Below are positions 14,457 through 31,964 of a DNA stretch of 64,000 nt, piece by piece. Each line of letters starts with the position of its first letter. Position 1 is the stretch's first letter. A program made the translations under genes and the position numbers. The notes under the pieces are model-generated. The model worked only from the letters and a program-made list of their open reading frames with translations, made no database searches and was not told the origin of the DNA. Location of the stretch: NCBI GenBank assembly GCA_037975125.1, contig CM075853.1, forward strand, positions 71,526,109-71,590,108. The letters are read 5' to 3'. This DNA is from Latrodectus hesperus. Lineage: Eukaryota; Arthropoda; Arachnida; Araneae; Theridiidae.

Positions 14457-16134
14457 AATTAGAAAGAAACAATGAAAATAAAGTGAAAAAAATATTCCTA
14501 TCCATTTGATCACACTTGATTACTATTTATTTAATCCGACATATTTGATCACTGTTTTCAAAAAACCTTTAACTGTAATTCCAGTTTTTCTTTTGTATTC
14601 ATAGTTTTTTAGTCTGTTTACAGAATTACAAACACCAACAAATGGAATACATATCAAAACTTTGAATGAAAAATAAGGAGACAAAACTATCATTTCAGTT
14701 TATGTTTATAAGTTCTCAATAATATGAAAATTACTATCTTTAATTTTCGCATCATTAGCACATATTTAAAGACAAAATAATTCAATGTTAAGAAATTATT
14801 TTAATTTTGAATTTCTGTCATTTAAATTATATTTACAAGGAAAATAATTTAAATACTCGCTGTTATCAATGTGAAAGTGTATTAACATTTTTGCTTATAA
14901 GCATGTAAAATCTAATAATGTGTTATGGTTCTAATTTAATTTATTCATGAAGAAAGCTCACTGAAAAAGTAATATAAAAACTAAATATTTTCCAGACAAT
15001 GAGATTTTTATTTTGTCTTTTTCTATAGCCAGAGGGAATGCAGTATATTCAAGAAAAAATTCTCTTTTTAAATGAAGATTATTCTATATCTCTTTTTATT
15101 GTATAATTAAATTAATATTATATACCACATTTTTCAACAAATGGAATGGAATAAGAATAACAAAATTTAATCATTCTTTAAGAAAACAAAATTTTTTGAA
15201 TATGCTTGAAATCGGAATACTTCGTGTTCTAATAAATTTTAAAATATAAAAATGCCTTAAAAATACTTTAATTTACTAGGTCTTGAATGTTCTGTGAAAA
15301 ATAAAATGAAAAATGGCCTTTAAGCTTATAATTAGACTGCATAGAAAGTAAATTAGATTAAACTAAAATTTAAAAAAAAACAAAAATGTATTTAATGCAT
15401 TTTTATGTAAATACTTAAGAATACATCATCTAAAAAATAAATCTTAACTGGTTTTGTACTTCATACATAATAAAATCTAAATATATTATCAATTAAAAAT
15501 GTTTAATATTATTGATATATTTCAATTATTATTAGTACATACAGCTTTCAATTAAAAAATTTTTACCAATTAAAAATAAAAAACTTAAAAAAAAGAGAAA
15601 ATGATATTTTTTTAAATTATGAAAAAGAAAGGTTTATTTTATTGAAACCATGAAAATGTTGCCTTTTAAGGACAGATATTTTTTAAATTCTGTTCACACA
15701 CTCAATTAAATAATTTATTTTTTCTATAACAGTAGTACATCTGCAGAATGTATGTAATCTAAAACAAATTGTGCCTCTTTTAAGATTAGTACTAATATTG
15801 AATAAGAGTAAGATCTTCAGTACAAAAGTGAATATGAACAGTACAAATATGAATGTAAAATATAAACAAGTAAGAAAATTGAAAGTAGAAAGTTAATAAT
15901 TATCAGAAATAATTTTTGTCACTAAATATGACATTATAATGAATTCTATTTCAAGATATTATAATAAATTTTTTGTGTATTCATTGTTATGAAACTGACA
16001 AACTGTGGATTAATTTGTTAAAAATGTCTATATATATTTGAATATTTACGACAACACAAAAGTTTGTTGAAACCATATTCAGTCTACATTTAAGTGGTAC
16101 TTTTTATTCCCTACAGTTTACAGTTAATTCTTTA

Positions 16135-16240
16135 GATAGATAGATAGTTTTCAATTCAATAGTTGGTGGTTTCAATTCCCACTTACAGGTGATCACATGG
16201 TTCAGAATCTAGTTGTAACTTCATGCTCCCGTCAAATTTG
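16135..16240 (+). mobile_element. Degenerate tRNA-derived SINE relic
   Basis: A B-box-like GGTTTCAATTCCC near 16168-16180 is followed by GGTTCAGAATCTAGTTGTAA, matching the post-B-box motif of the family near 2.1, 6.8, 10.7 and 55.3 kb. No A box is convincing. A short (GATA)3 run lies just upstream. Confidence 0.35.
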
Positions 16241-19239
16241 CCTTCGTATAGAAACAGTGTTCATAAATCAACTAGCAAATCATATCTAGATTATTCTTTA
16301 GCAAAATCACGTATACTTTTATTCATATCTCTTTGTATAAGAATCATTTTGCTCTATAATTTGCTTATGAGTCTGAATTTCTCTTGAAGTCCCTTGACTG
16401 TCTCTGTTGTCTTTTAAACACCCATTCTAAATGATAAACATTAGAAAACAAATCGTGATTATATACATTAATATATGGAAATAATTCCCTGGGTAGTCAT
16501 TGAATTTATTTTATGCCTTCTTTAAACCAATCTTTGTACTAATGGCATATCAAACAGTTACATACCATGTTTAAATAACTTTGCTTTCTTTTGTTGAAAC
16601 AACTATTGTATGAATGATGAAATGCCGGATATTTTTCTTGCATCTCGTGACGTATATCAATGTTTATGATTATGAGTTGCAGTAAAATACTCAAATCTTT
16701 GGAGATGTTTTCTACTTCCTAAAGATTTGCATCATTTAGTGTGGCTAATTTTAAAACTAAGGTCTTTAATGGTATAAGTATCTGATTTGATTTCTGCAAT
16801 TGTTAAACAACAAAATATTTAATATCATTTCTGGCTTCCCTATATATATTGAGTTAGAGATTGAGAATTTTAAAGATTTCCTTCCTTGAGATAGATGAAT
16901 ACGTGAGAAATCTTTGAATTTAATTCTCGATAGAAATTTAAATGCCTTGCAACATCATTCAGTATTTAGACAGTCTACTATACAGTCTTAAAATAACGAT
17001 TGTGCTTGAATATAAGTATAATTTGCATATAAGAATCATACAAAAGCAATAAAACTATGGATGATAGATGATAAAAATTTAAAATATATATATCTGAACT
17101 ACAAAGAAAATTATAGATTATCTTATCTACTTTTAATGTGCGTAAATTCTATCTATCCGTTATATATAAATAAGTTTTTATTTATCCTTCTGACCCTATT
17201 CTAGTTGTTTATCTTGACTGAGCATTAAGTTGCATATTTTACCTTTATGCTTAGACTAAAATTTGGTTTTCTAAGCTATATCAAACGTAATCCTATTTTA
17301 TGCCGTATGTGAACTTTTTTCTCATTTCTTTATCATATAAAATTTTTATACTTAATAAAAAATATATTTATATAACAAAAAGTCCAGGACATCTATTTAT
17401 TTCTTACTTGCATACATACTCACTAATTTTGCTTATGTACAATCAAGTATGTAGACATCAAGCAGCAGAATGGATTCTGAGAGACAATATATCATGTATC
17501 ATAGTAAAAAAAGAAAATCATTGTGGAACTGAAGATTATCGCGAACCTCATATTAAGTAATTTAATTACATGGATAAAATCTTTAAGATAAAAAGTCCCT
17601 TTAACTAAATCACCTTGAAGACGAATAATCTTCATGCTGTGTGTATGTTATCTACTGCAGATGAAACGGTTTAACTTACTTTAGTTGCAATGCAAGTTTT
17701 CTTTTTAAAGTTTTTTGTTAAACACAAATAAATCATTGTCATTAATTATTTGTTGCATTACATCTTGATACATTTGATTAAAGAACAGTTGACTATTTTA
17801 TGTTTCACACATTCTATTATGACATTTTATTTCACAAATGATATTAAATTTACTATATCTTTCATCGATATAAATCTCATCGTTAATAATAATGGCTCAC
17901 AAGACAAAGATGACGATGCCAAAAAGAGTGTATTTAGTTTTTTTAATAATATCTAAAAATATCCCTCTTTTAGTTTATTCAATATTTCATTTATAGCAGT
18001 AATCTTAAATTTTCTCAAAGAAATGTTTGGCCCGAAAGTTTTTATCTATTAAAAGGATAAATATAAAAAGGAAAACTAAATAACTTTTAGTTAAATTTTT
18101 ATAATTTTTTTGAGGAGAACTTTTGAATAGTTTTGAGGAGAAAATTAGTTTTGAGTTTGTAAAGGAATCAAGCAATATTTTAACATAAATCCTGGGTGTT
18201 ATGCTTGTTTTCATAAATAGTTTGAACCTTACATTAAAATTTATTCTCATTAAGATATTATATATTATAATTCTATATGAAACAAAAAGAATTCTGATGA
18301 ATACTGAATTTTCGTAAGTTGTAAATAAATCAAATTTCCATATCCTTTTATAAAATGATGAATATAAAATCTTTTTTAATCTATGATTATAAAAAGAAGT
18401 GTTTTGCTTATTTATATATAGAAGAAAACACTATAAAAATACCGAATCATCAGTTTGGAGAGTACTTTTGTTTTCTAGATTTTTCGGTTTACCTCTAGAG
18501 CTAATTCTTGAATCCTGTTTATGTTTCATTTTTGTCAAAAAAGAATTCTTTCTATTGTATTTTGTTTCTATTCGAATTAAGTATTTGCGTTGTTTTCTCT
18601 GTTTTTCCCATTTAAGATTCTAGAGCATTTGCATTAATTTTATAGTTTTAAGATAGGAAAATAAAAGCAAGATCGCACTACTTTCTAAACTTTAGTACTT
18701 CAAAAAGATTTATCTCGCGCGGTTTCTAACTATTTTTGCTCCCGGGAACTAATTTTGAGGACATTACAAAAACCCACGGTCATGTCTGAATATTAACCTG
18801 TGATATACTGAAACGAATATCAGATTAAATGACATTCAGCTATGAACTGGATTGGAACATTTTTTATTGGATCGACATCTATATTTGGATCACCTGATTC
18901 AAAGATTAAATATTTTTTACAAATTTAGTGGACATAGTGTAACGATATTATCATTTTTTCTAATCGTATAATTTAGTTAGAAAAAAACATTACTACTAGA
19001 GAAATATTTTCTATGCATCGATTTAATTATATGAACCAGGTACATTTTGTTCCATCTTTATGTGCACTCCTCAGATGTAAAATTGCAACAAGAAACATGC
19101 GTGTACCATCAAATAAATTTCAAAAGCCACCAACTTTCCCCTGTCATAAGTTTAGTGTAGCATTTGCAACCGTCAAAAAAAGAAGAAACTGTTTCTAAGA
19201 TCCATCAGTTAAACCTGAGAAACGTTAGTGCTTAAAACC

Positions 19240-20225
19240 ATTTCTATATTACAGAACTACATGAATTGCTTTTGTCACTGAACATAATAGTAGCTCGTGT
19301 AGGGCACAATGTAAATATCGTTGAAAGTGTCACGATGGATTCAGGAAGGTCTGCTTGCACACCGAAGAGGAAGTGATGTGCACATGTATGCAGCAGAGAA
19401 TAGATTGGTTTATTATTCGGAACCCTTTCTAATGGCACGTGACAGTCAAATCCGGTTGCCTCCACAAGAAGGTGGGTCTTTATCCACCAATTCAACACAC
19501 AACAAATTGCTTAAAGTACGGGTACGTGCACGGATACTATCACCAAAAAAACTATTAATTGATCAACACAAGGCTAGATGCCTGGTGTGGTTTCATCATC
19601 ATCCTATATACTTGGACCATCAAATGGCCTCATTGCGTATTGTTTACAAATGAATCTAATTTCTGCCTATGGAAAAATGAAGATTGTAGACATGTATGGC
19701 AGTGACCTGGAAAACGCTAAGAAACAACACATTTAAATGAGAGTTTATTTGGTCCTATAACATGTAATATGGTTTGTGTAGGCATTATTTTTTATCATAA
19801 AAAGCCTTTGGTACCTATTGACAGCCGTTTGATAGCAAACAGTTACATCAATTACATCACATCTTACAAATTGTGAAGCCTGTTGCTTTATCATGGCTGT
19901 AGAATGCACGCAACACGGTATTCCAGTAAGTCAATGTCAAGACGCGTGTCAGAGAGCGGAGACAACGAAAAGAACCTGATTAGGTTTAACATCATCCCTG
20001 ACAAAGGAATACTCCACATCTGAATTCAGTTGAAAAACCTGTGGAATCTTATTAGATATAATATAAATTGAGAACCACTAGAGTAAACCATGAATTATCT
20101 ACGCACAGCATTGTGTGCGCTTTGCCAACGGTTACTTCTAGCAACCTCATTGGACTCATAGGAATAATGGCTCACCGGATTTTGTCCTGCATAGCTGTCC
20201 TAAGTGGACACATTAGACACTGAAT
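19240..20225 (+). pseudogene. Tc1-like transposase pseudogene, near full length
   Basis: Spread over three plus-strand frames are the landmarks of a Tc1-family DDE transposase in order: VARVGHNVNIVES, then WIQEGLLAHRRGSD (helix-turn-helix and linker, 19290-19375); KARCLVWFHHH (19570-19605); FTNESNFCLW (19643-19672), where the first catalytic Asp is Asn (codon 19649-19651); an AxxY-type strand with KKPLVPIDSRLIANSYINY (19800-19850); HLNSVEKPVES (20017-20049), with the terminal Glu kept at 20032-20034; and a C-terminus ending LSGHIRH near 20215. The QQDNARPH motif with the second Asp is not recognisable near 19890. Many stops and shifts show long decay. The family's TIRs were not found. An overlapping minus-strand frame at 19244-19498 is a shadow. 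Confidence 0.75.
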
Positions 20226-20414
20226 AGAGAGATTTAAAATGATTTTTTCTCTTTTTTTTAATCACATGTATATCTACCTAACCATTATCACTTCCGAAGT
20301 TTGAACTAAAAACATCATTTCTTGGTCTTGTAATTTCTTTTTAGAAGTGTAACATCATTTTTCTTGTGTTACTTTGAGTAATTTTAAGTTAATTTACTTC
20401 TGACAAATATATAT
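20226..20414. other. Spacer between the Tc1 relic and the long-TIR element
   Basis: A+T-rich. It may contain the lost 3' end of the Tc1-like element. No repeat recognised. Confidence 0.5.
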
Positions 20415-20485
20415 TGTGATGTGATCACATAATTTTTGTATACAATAACTGTTAATTTTTGCTTGCTTCCCTGCTTAGGCCAATT
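20415..20485 (+). repeat. Left terminal inverted repeat of the 1.2-kb element
   Basis: 71 bp. It contains an internal palindrome TGTGATCACA and the segment TTTTTGCTTGCTTCCCTGCT, which pairs with the right end. Confidence 0.85.
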
Positions 20486-21571
20486 ACCTTACCGCAATTC
20501 TTTCCTCATCTAAATGTCACATTAACGTTCTTGTCACCGGGCACTCTCAAAAACTTTGTTTTTGGCTCGCATTTTTCTTCCCCCCTGCGTATGCATTAGT
20601 TATTGTTTGATTTTTACGACTTTCTGAGTGTTGAAAAGATTACCATTCGATTGCCGAAGTGGAGACTAGAAGGAAGAGAGGTGTCGGGCGTAGTGTCTCT
20701 TAAAAGAATAATAATTTAACAAAAACATAACATAAGGAAGATTTTTCAAAAATGAAAAAAATAAATTCAAGATATTTGGATTATTATAAGAAACCAAGAA
20801 TGGTGGTGAAACCACAAGAATTTGATCCAGTATTATCACCTTAAAAATATGAATATTACCTAATGAGGAACAGTGAGTCACCCTTTTTGGGGGAACTATA
20901 TGGAGAAGGATGCCGAAATTCCACGTTTAATATGGTTTTCTCTTCTCTCATCTGACCAGCTGGTTTCTTCACCTACTGTGTGTGATGTAGCTAAGTAAAT
21001 CTTTTTTCTGTTAATTTTCGTATCTCAGAAGTCTCGAATCCCAGATATTATAATTACGAATTCTCACTCCAATAACAAATAGCACGGGTGAATTTTTTTT
21101 CTATATTTTTTTCTTATGAATCTTTTTATTCTCACTAATTAATTAATTCTTACTTATATTCAATTTGAAAAACATGTGATATATGTTAGTAATGTATTTT
21201 AGCATGTCTTCATAATAGTTTTTTTGGTTATAGGGAATATTACTTGCTTAAATTGCAGAATATTTATGATACAAATTTCATTGTGAAAATAAAATGATTA
21301 AGTTTGAACTTACAAATTGTGTGTATTTAGTTATTATTCAACTGTGCTGACATTTTAATGATATTTTACCAATGTATGAGTTGAATTTAATTCTATAGTT
21401 AAATTTAAGTTTCAAATCTACTCTGATAGTGCTAATATTAACATATTATCTAAAATTTCACAATTAAGTTTGAAGAGTTCTTTCAATTTTTACCTTCATC
21501 CGATTATTTTCTTTTATTAACTGTTCATGTGTAATTGACTACGTAACATATTTTTGAAAGGAATAGAGTAA

Positions 21572-21640
21572 AAAATGGCTTAAGCAAGGCAGCAAGCAAA
21601 AAATAACAGTTGTATACAAAAATTAACTGACCACATCACA
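21572..21640 (-). repeat. Right terminal inverted repeat of the 1.2-kb element
   Basis: 69 bp, the inverted partner of the left end. The central AATTTTTGTATACAA block is identical in both. Confidence 0.85.
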
Positions 21641-24038
21641 AATATATACATATATATACTACTAATAAAACAAATAACCGCAATTTGATCTTGTTTACTG
21701 CTGCCCCAAAACAAGGAGCAGCCAGGGCACCTACTTTGATTGTTTTTAAACCTAACACATCCACATCTGATTCAATAGATTTTCTGGATTTTCACCCCAA
21801 TCAAACAAAATAACTAGGAAATGTCCTCACAATAAAAGTAAATTTCTAAAACCAATCGCTCCAAACCTTTTAAACGTCAGCAAACCGGCAATGTAATAAA
21901 AAAATCTCACTAAGTAAAAGTTTTAGAGATTCATATTCTTTTAACCCCTCTTGAACAGAACGAGGATGAATGCTATGATTCTATTTTATGCATGGATAAG
22001 TTTCGAATTGTTGTTGAGAAATTTCTTTATTTTTTTAGCTTGTGAAAATTGAATACGTATACACACGTATCTCAGTTAAAATTCTTTCCGGAAAGCAAAA
22101 CTCTGCTTTCCTTAAACATTTTCTGTTTGGAAGACCTTTACATAATGATGTAAATTGTTGTTTTAATGTTAGTCTAATTTTTCATGTGCTCACTACATGG
22201 TCGTCACCTAATGGTAAAAGACTGTTCATTAATGTAATTTGTGCTATTTGGGATATCAAAGGTGGAGAACAGTGTTCCCTTTTAAATTAGCAAAAGAATA
22301 TGGGGATTGCAATCAACTATTTTTTTTCAATATAGACCTCCGGGATTTAAAGCATTTCTAAACAAATTTTACTGATTAAATTTCAATAATTAATAAACTA
22401 TAGAGATATATATTATTTCATCTATAAGTACTTACATATATTTTGACTTTTTCTGTAATATTCATGATTTTCCACGAGAAAAATATTAATTTCTATTATT
22501 ATTCAACAATGTTTAATCTGAATAATCTATTTTTAAATTGTGCTTTAACTTCAAATAAGTTAACTTCTCTTAATATTCAAAAATGTATAACTGGCAGAAT
22601 TGCAAATTTTCACAAATACCAGATAATAAAACTAAATATTTATTTACTTAAAAATATTTATAACCATGATGTATTATTTTCATTACAGCATCTAAATTTT
22701 TGTTATATTAATTCCGCAATTTGATAAAATTATATATTTTATTTTTTACTATATTAATTACATATTTTTAGGTATATTTAGAATTTGGAAGAAAAAAATA
22801 TTTTCTAAAATTAAATAATGTTACAAGATATACAAATTTTATAGTAAAGTAAGATTTTTCTAAAATGACAATAAAGAATTTTCAGTAAAGAATTTTATTT
22901 TATTTCTCATGAAAATGTTTGATAAACTTAAAATTCTGTTATAGACATTTTCAAATTTTTATTCCATTTTCTTAGATATAATGAAGTTAAAGCCTGAAGA
23001 CATCTTTTCAGAGACATTTAACAAACATGTAAACAAGAACATCTGAAGTAAAGAGTTTATTTGTTTACTTTTAATTATAAAGTATTCTGAAAGTTATTGT
23101 GTAACGGAAATGAAATGCATGAAATCCATTGATATACGAATAATGGAAAATTTATCAAATGCATAAGTTCATAGAAAATAAACAAAACTATAATACCTTT
23201 TATTCTAGACAAATAAATTTTATAGCATGAAATGTTTATTAAATGAGTTTATGAAATCCAAAATGGTTCATCAGCAAACAAATTATTCAATCTATTTCGA
23301 TATTTATTTATAAACTTAAAGTCAATTCTTATCTCGAAATACTCTTTTCAATAAATGGCACTCACAATAGGCAAGGAAATGGCTTTTTTAGAAATGTGCA
23401 TTTATTTTATCAGTAATGTATTAATATCAAAATCTTTTTTGCTTATGAAATTTAGTTAGCTATTAGAAATATTTCTTCAAATGCTTTGGAAATATAATTC
23501 AGTAAAAAACCTATAGTCATGAAAGTTTAGTATCAATAAATCCATCTTTCTTAAAATAATTTAATTTCCTTAACAAATGTTATGCTTTTAATTTTCAACA
23601 AATTTCTATATTATAAAAAATCATTACTATATTTATTTAACTAGCCACACAAACATATAGAGATATTATGTTAAATTAATGATTATAAAATGCCCTGAAA
23701 CAAAAGATCAGTAAGATTTAAATTTTGAGTAATCTATGAACTTTATTTAAAGAATGGATAGAAAAAGAAAGAGACAGACTAACAATCTACAGGGCAGTTA
23801 ACACAAATCACTGTTCCAATAAAACAATTTCACATGTAAAGTCTATGTCAGAGACACGAGAAAATATTCAGAAATGAAATAAGGCGTAATATTTCTCTCC
23901 AAACAAAACTTCATTATTTAGAAAATATGAAAGTGAAATTTTGCAAATTTCATCAATATTATTTAAGTGCAGATAAAAATTGGTTCAATAATATTCAATG
24001 TAAATTTTTGATAGGCTTATCTACACTATATTTTACTA
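21641..24038. other. Non-coding DNA, possibly with an eroded coding relic at its start
   Basis: 21690-21990 has higher complexity (CTGCTGCCCCAAAACAAGGAG; many CC/AC-rich codons, reading AAPKQGAARAPTLIVFKP in one frame) and may be an old retrotransposon ORF1-like relic, but this is a guess. Frames at 22042-22290 and 22443-22724 (+) are not recognisable. The rest is plain A+T-rich sequence. Confidence 0.4.
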
Positions 24039-24415
24039 GGTCGTGGTAGCCAAGTGGTTAGAGTGTCGGTCTTCCTTCGACTCCCATTGCCGCCAAAAAC
24101 CCACCGAGTACGTGCTCGTTAAATCTGTTTAATCGAAAGTCCTCTGGTTGATCATTGAGCAGTTACCATGGGTGTAATGGTCTGAAAAAAATTTCATCCC
24201 TCTTCAGATCTATGTGTCAAAATTGAAATAATGAATCCACTGGTGGTGCCATCTATCGGAAAAAGAGCAAAAAAAGAGCTTTAAAAAAGAGCAAAAACAT
24301 ACTTTCATTTTCGTGGTGCTCTGATTAAAACGAAAGACGTTCCTATTCACTTTAGCTCACATTGCCAAGGCAGGCGACCTTGGCTTGTCTAAGTGTCATA
24401 AGTAACAACAACAAC
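24039..24415 (+). mobile_element. tRNA-derived SINE with an (AAC)n tail
   Basis: The head GGTCGTGGTAGCCAAGTGGT (24039 onward) is a typical tRNA D-arm/A box, followed by a B-box remnant CCTTCGACTCCC near 24074-24085. The short A-to-B spacing suggests a small deletion in the anticodon region. A body of about 300 bp follows with relatively high G+C, including TGGTGGTGCCATCTATCGG, and the element ends in AACAACAACAAC at about 24403-24415. Head, body and simple tail are complete, so this is probably a full-length, fairly young insertion. Confidence 0.75.
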
Positions 24416-30638
<6,223 letters not shown>

Positions 30639-30640
30639 TA

Positions 30641-30673
30641 CAGAGGGTATTAACACATTTTTAGAACGATTTC
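30641..30673 (+). repeat. Left terminal inverted repeat of the mariner element
   Basis: 33 bp starting CAGAGGGTATTAAC, preceded by TA. It is identical in inverted orientation to 31930-31962. Confidence 0.95.
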
Positions 30674-30706
30674 GGGGCCTTTTGATTAATGTTTGAAATG
30701 TAAAGA

Positions 30707-31787
30707 CTATTTTTTTAAATATTCGATCTGATAGCCTTTTTTCTGGACTATAAGTCTGCATCTTGATTTCCATGATATAAGAGCTTTTCGTAAAATTTCC
30801 AAGGATATTGCTTTCCATTCCTCTTCCACTACTTTCCAGAGTCCATCTATCGTGGTTGGTTTGCGTTTAGAAAGAGCTCTTTTTAACAAACCAAAGGCAC
30901 AATAGTGCATAGGTGAAACGTCAGGGGTCTTCATAGGAATATGTTCAAAAGATATATATGCAATAGCTGTCTTTATTTTTTCAAGGAATGCAATGGTAGT
31001 TATCGAACTATGACTTGTAGCTTTGTCTTAATGAAGTTTCACTCTTTGAAAGTCTTTGGGATAAAGAAGTGGAATTTCTTCTGTAAATATTGGACGTAAA
31101 ACCTTCTCCTGATAGTATGATTAGTTGATTTTAACATTTTTTCTACTCTTTTTATTTTTAATTTCCCATTGTAAAAGAAACCTCCGACTATCATAAACCC
31201 GTTACTGAAACTTTCTTTACATTGACGTAACCAGGTTTGTACATTTTTTCTCCTCGTTTTCTATAATAAATAGACTTTTTTTGTTGTAGTCATTTAGGTA
31301 AACCCATGCTTCATCAAGGGTCATAATATATTTCCATTTATCTTCTGCTAAATGGTTTTCATACAGGATTCTACAAAATGTTTTGCATTGAGCCACACGT
31401 CTCGGCAAAAGCTGGAGAACATTATGATTTTTAGTTTTTTAAGCTGTAAATCTTGATTTATTATTTTATTTATTGTTGCTACAGATGTTTCTAAAGATTT
31501 TGCAATTGATTTCTGTGTTGGGGGATTTTCTTTTGTTACCAGCGATTTCACTTTAGAAACATTTGAAACAGTACGTACTTTATTCGGATATTCGTTTGAA
31601 GTCTTCTTTACATGTAGAAATAATGATTGACTGTTTCTACCTGTCCGATTAATAATGTTGCTTATTTTGCACTTAGAAATTTTAATATCATGCATTTCAC
31701 AACTTTTTTGAATCCTGGAAAGGAATAATTCTCTTCGGAAAGTGCAAAAACGTATCCTTCAATCCACAGCTTGTTTACATGCGACAT
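30707..31787 (-). pseudogene. Mariner-superfamily transposase, frameshifted
   Basis: The start ATG is at 31787 (SHVNKLWIEGYVFALSE). It then shifts frame near 31735 and continues LFLSRIQKSCEMHD. A paired-type helix-turn-helix region follows (SNIINRTGR; PPTQKSIAKSLETSVATINK, 31695-31440), then another shift near 31430. Catalytic Asp 1 lies in TLDEAWVYL (codon 31313-31315). Further shifts occur near 31268, 31240 and 31139, the last two inside A runs. Asp 2 lies in DKATSH (31025-31027), directly after a TAA at 31028-31030. Asp 3 is replaced by His in SPMHYCAFG (30905-30907). 39 residues separate Asp 2 from the His, more than the 34 of classical mariners; this points to a DD39D- or DD41D(rosa)-like branch, perhaps with small deletions. 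The C-terminus (LLKRALSKRKP to EYLKK) is intact. It cannot make an active enzyme. Confidence 0.9.
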
Positions 31788-31929
31788 TTTGAAAAAAGAA
31801 TAAATTTAAAAGTAGCAGACGATATTTCTCATTTCAAATAATAAGCTTTAATATAATTTCAAATAATAAGCTCAAATAATAAATAAAATGTTTTATTCTA
31901 AAACATTTACTTTTTTAAAATATTTAATT

Positions 31930-31962
31930 GAAATCGTTCTAAAAATGTGTTAATACCCTCTG
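31930..31962 (-). repeat. Right terminal inverted repeat of the mariner element
   Basis: 33 bp, perfect complement of the left end, followed by TA. The gene's 5' end points toward this repeat, with about 140 bp between the repeat and the ATG. Confidence 0.95.
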
Positions 31963-31964
31963 TA

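Larger units (their letters stand above)
12761..19239. other. Long A+T-rich non-coding stretch with small repeats
   Basis: Holds the small direct and inverted repeats near 13.3, 13.9 and 14.4 kb and one SINE relic near 16.2 kb, all listed. Open frames at 13019, 17300, 17750, 18399 and 19013 (+) and 18005 (-) are 60-86 codons, hydrophobic or low in complexity, and match nothing I know. A compositionally distinct patch near 18660-18900 (TCTCGCGCGG, CTCCCGGGAA) is unexplained. Confidence 0.45.
20415..21640. mobile_element. Unassigned 1.2-kb DNA transposon with ~70-bp terminal inverted repeats
   Basis: The left end 20415-20485 begins TGTGATGTGATCACATAATT. The right end 21572-21640 is its reverse complement with 8 mismatches and one 2-bp gap over 71 columns (about 86 %). 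Both ends sit in TA-rich flanks, so a TA duplication is possible but cannot be proved. The interior (20500-21100) is richer in G+C than the surroundings and looks formerly coding: KMKKINSRYLDYYKKPRM.. at 20751 onward and HPFWGNYMEKDAEIPRL near 20880-20935 read through in plus-strand frames but match no family I recognise. A 71-codon minus-strand frame at 20666-20881 is of doubtful meaning. Long TIRs with no clear transposase suggest a non-autonomous or decayed DNA transposon. Confidence 0.7.
30641..31962 (-). mobile_element. Mariner-superfamily transposon, 1322 bp, perfect 33-bp TIRs
   Basis: The left end 30641-30673 begins CAGAGGGTATTAACACATTT. The right end 31930-31962 is its exact reverse complement over 33 bp. 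TA flanks both ends (30639-30640 and 31963-31964), the target duplication of Tc1/mariner elements. The single transposase gene lies on the minus strand and fills most of the element. The size is normal for a complete copy. Identical ends with a badly broken gene suggest either that this copy was moved by a transposase from another copy after its own gene was damaged, or that chance spared the ends. Confidence 0.95.

Noticed and set aside
19244..19498. 84-codon minus-strand frame
   Set aside because: It lies antisense to the Tc1-like transposase relic, whose motifs read in order on the plus strand.
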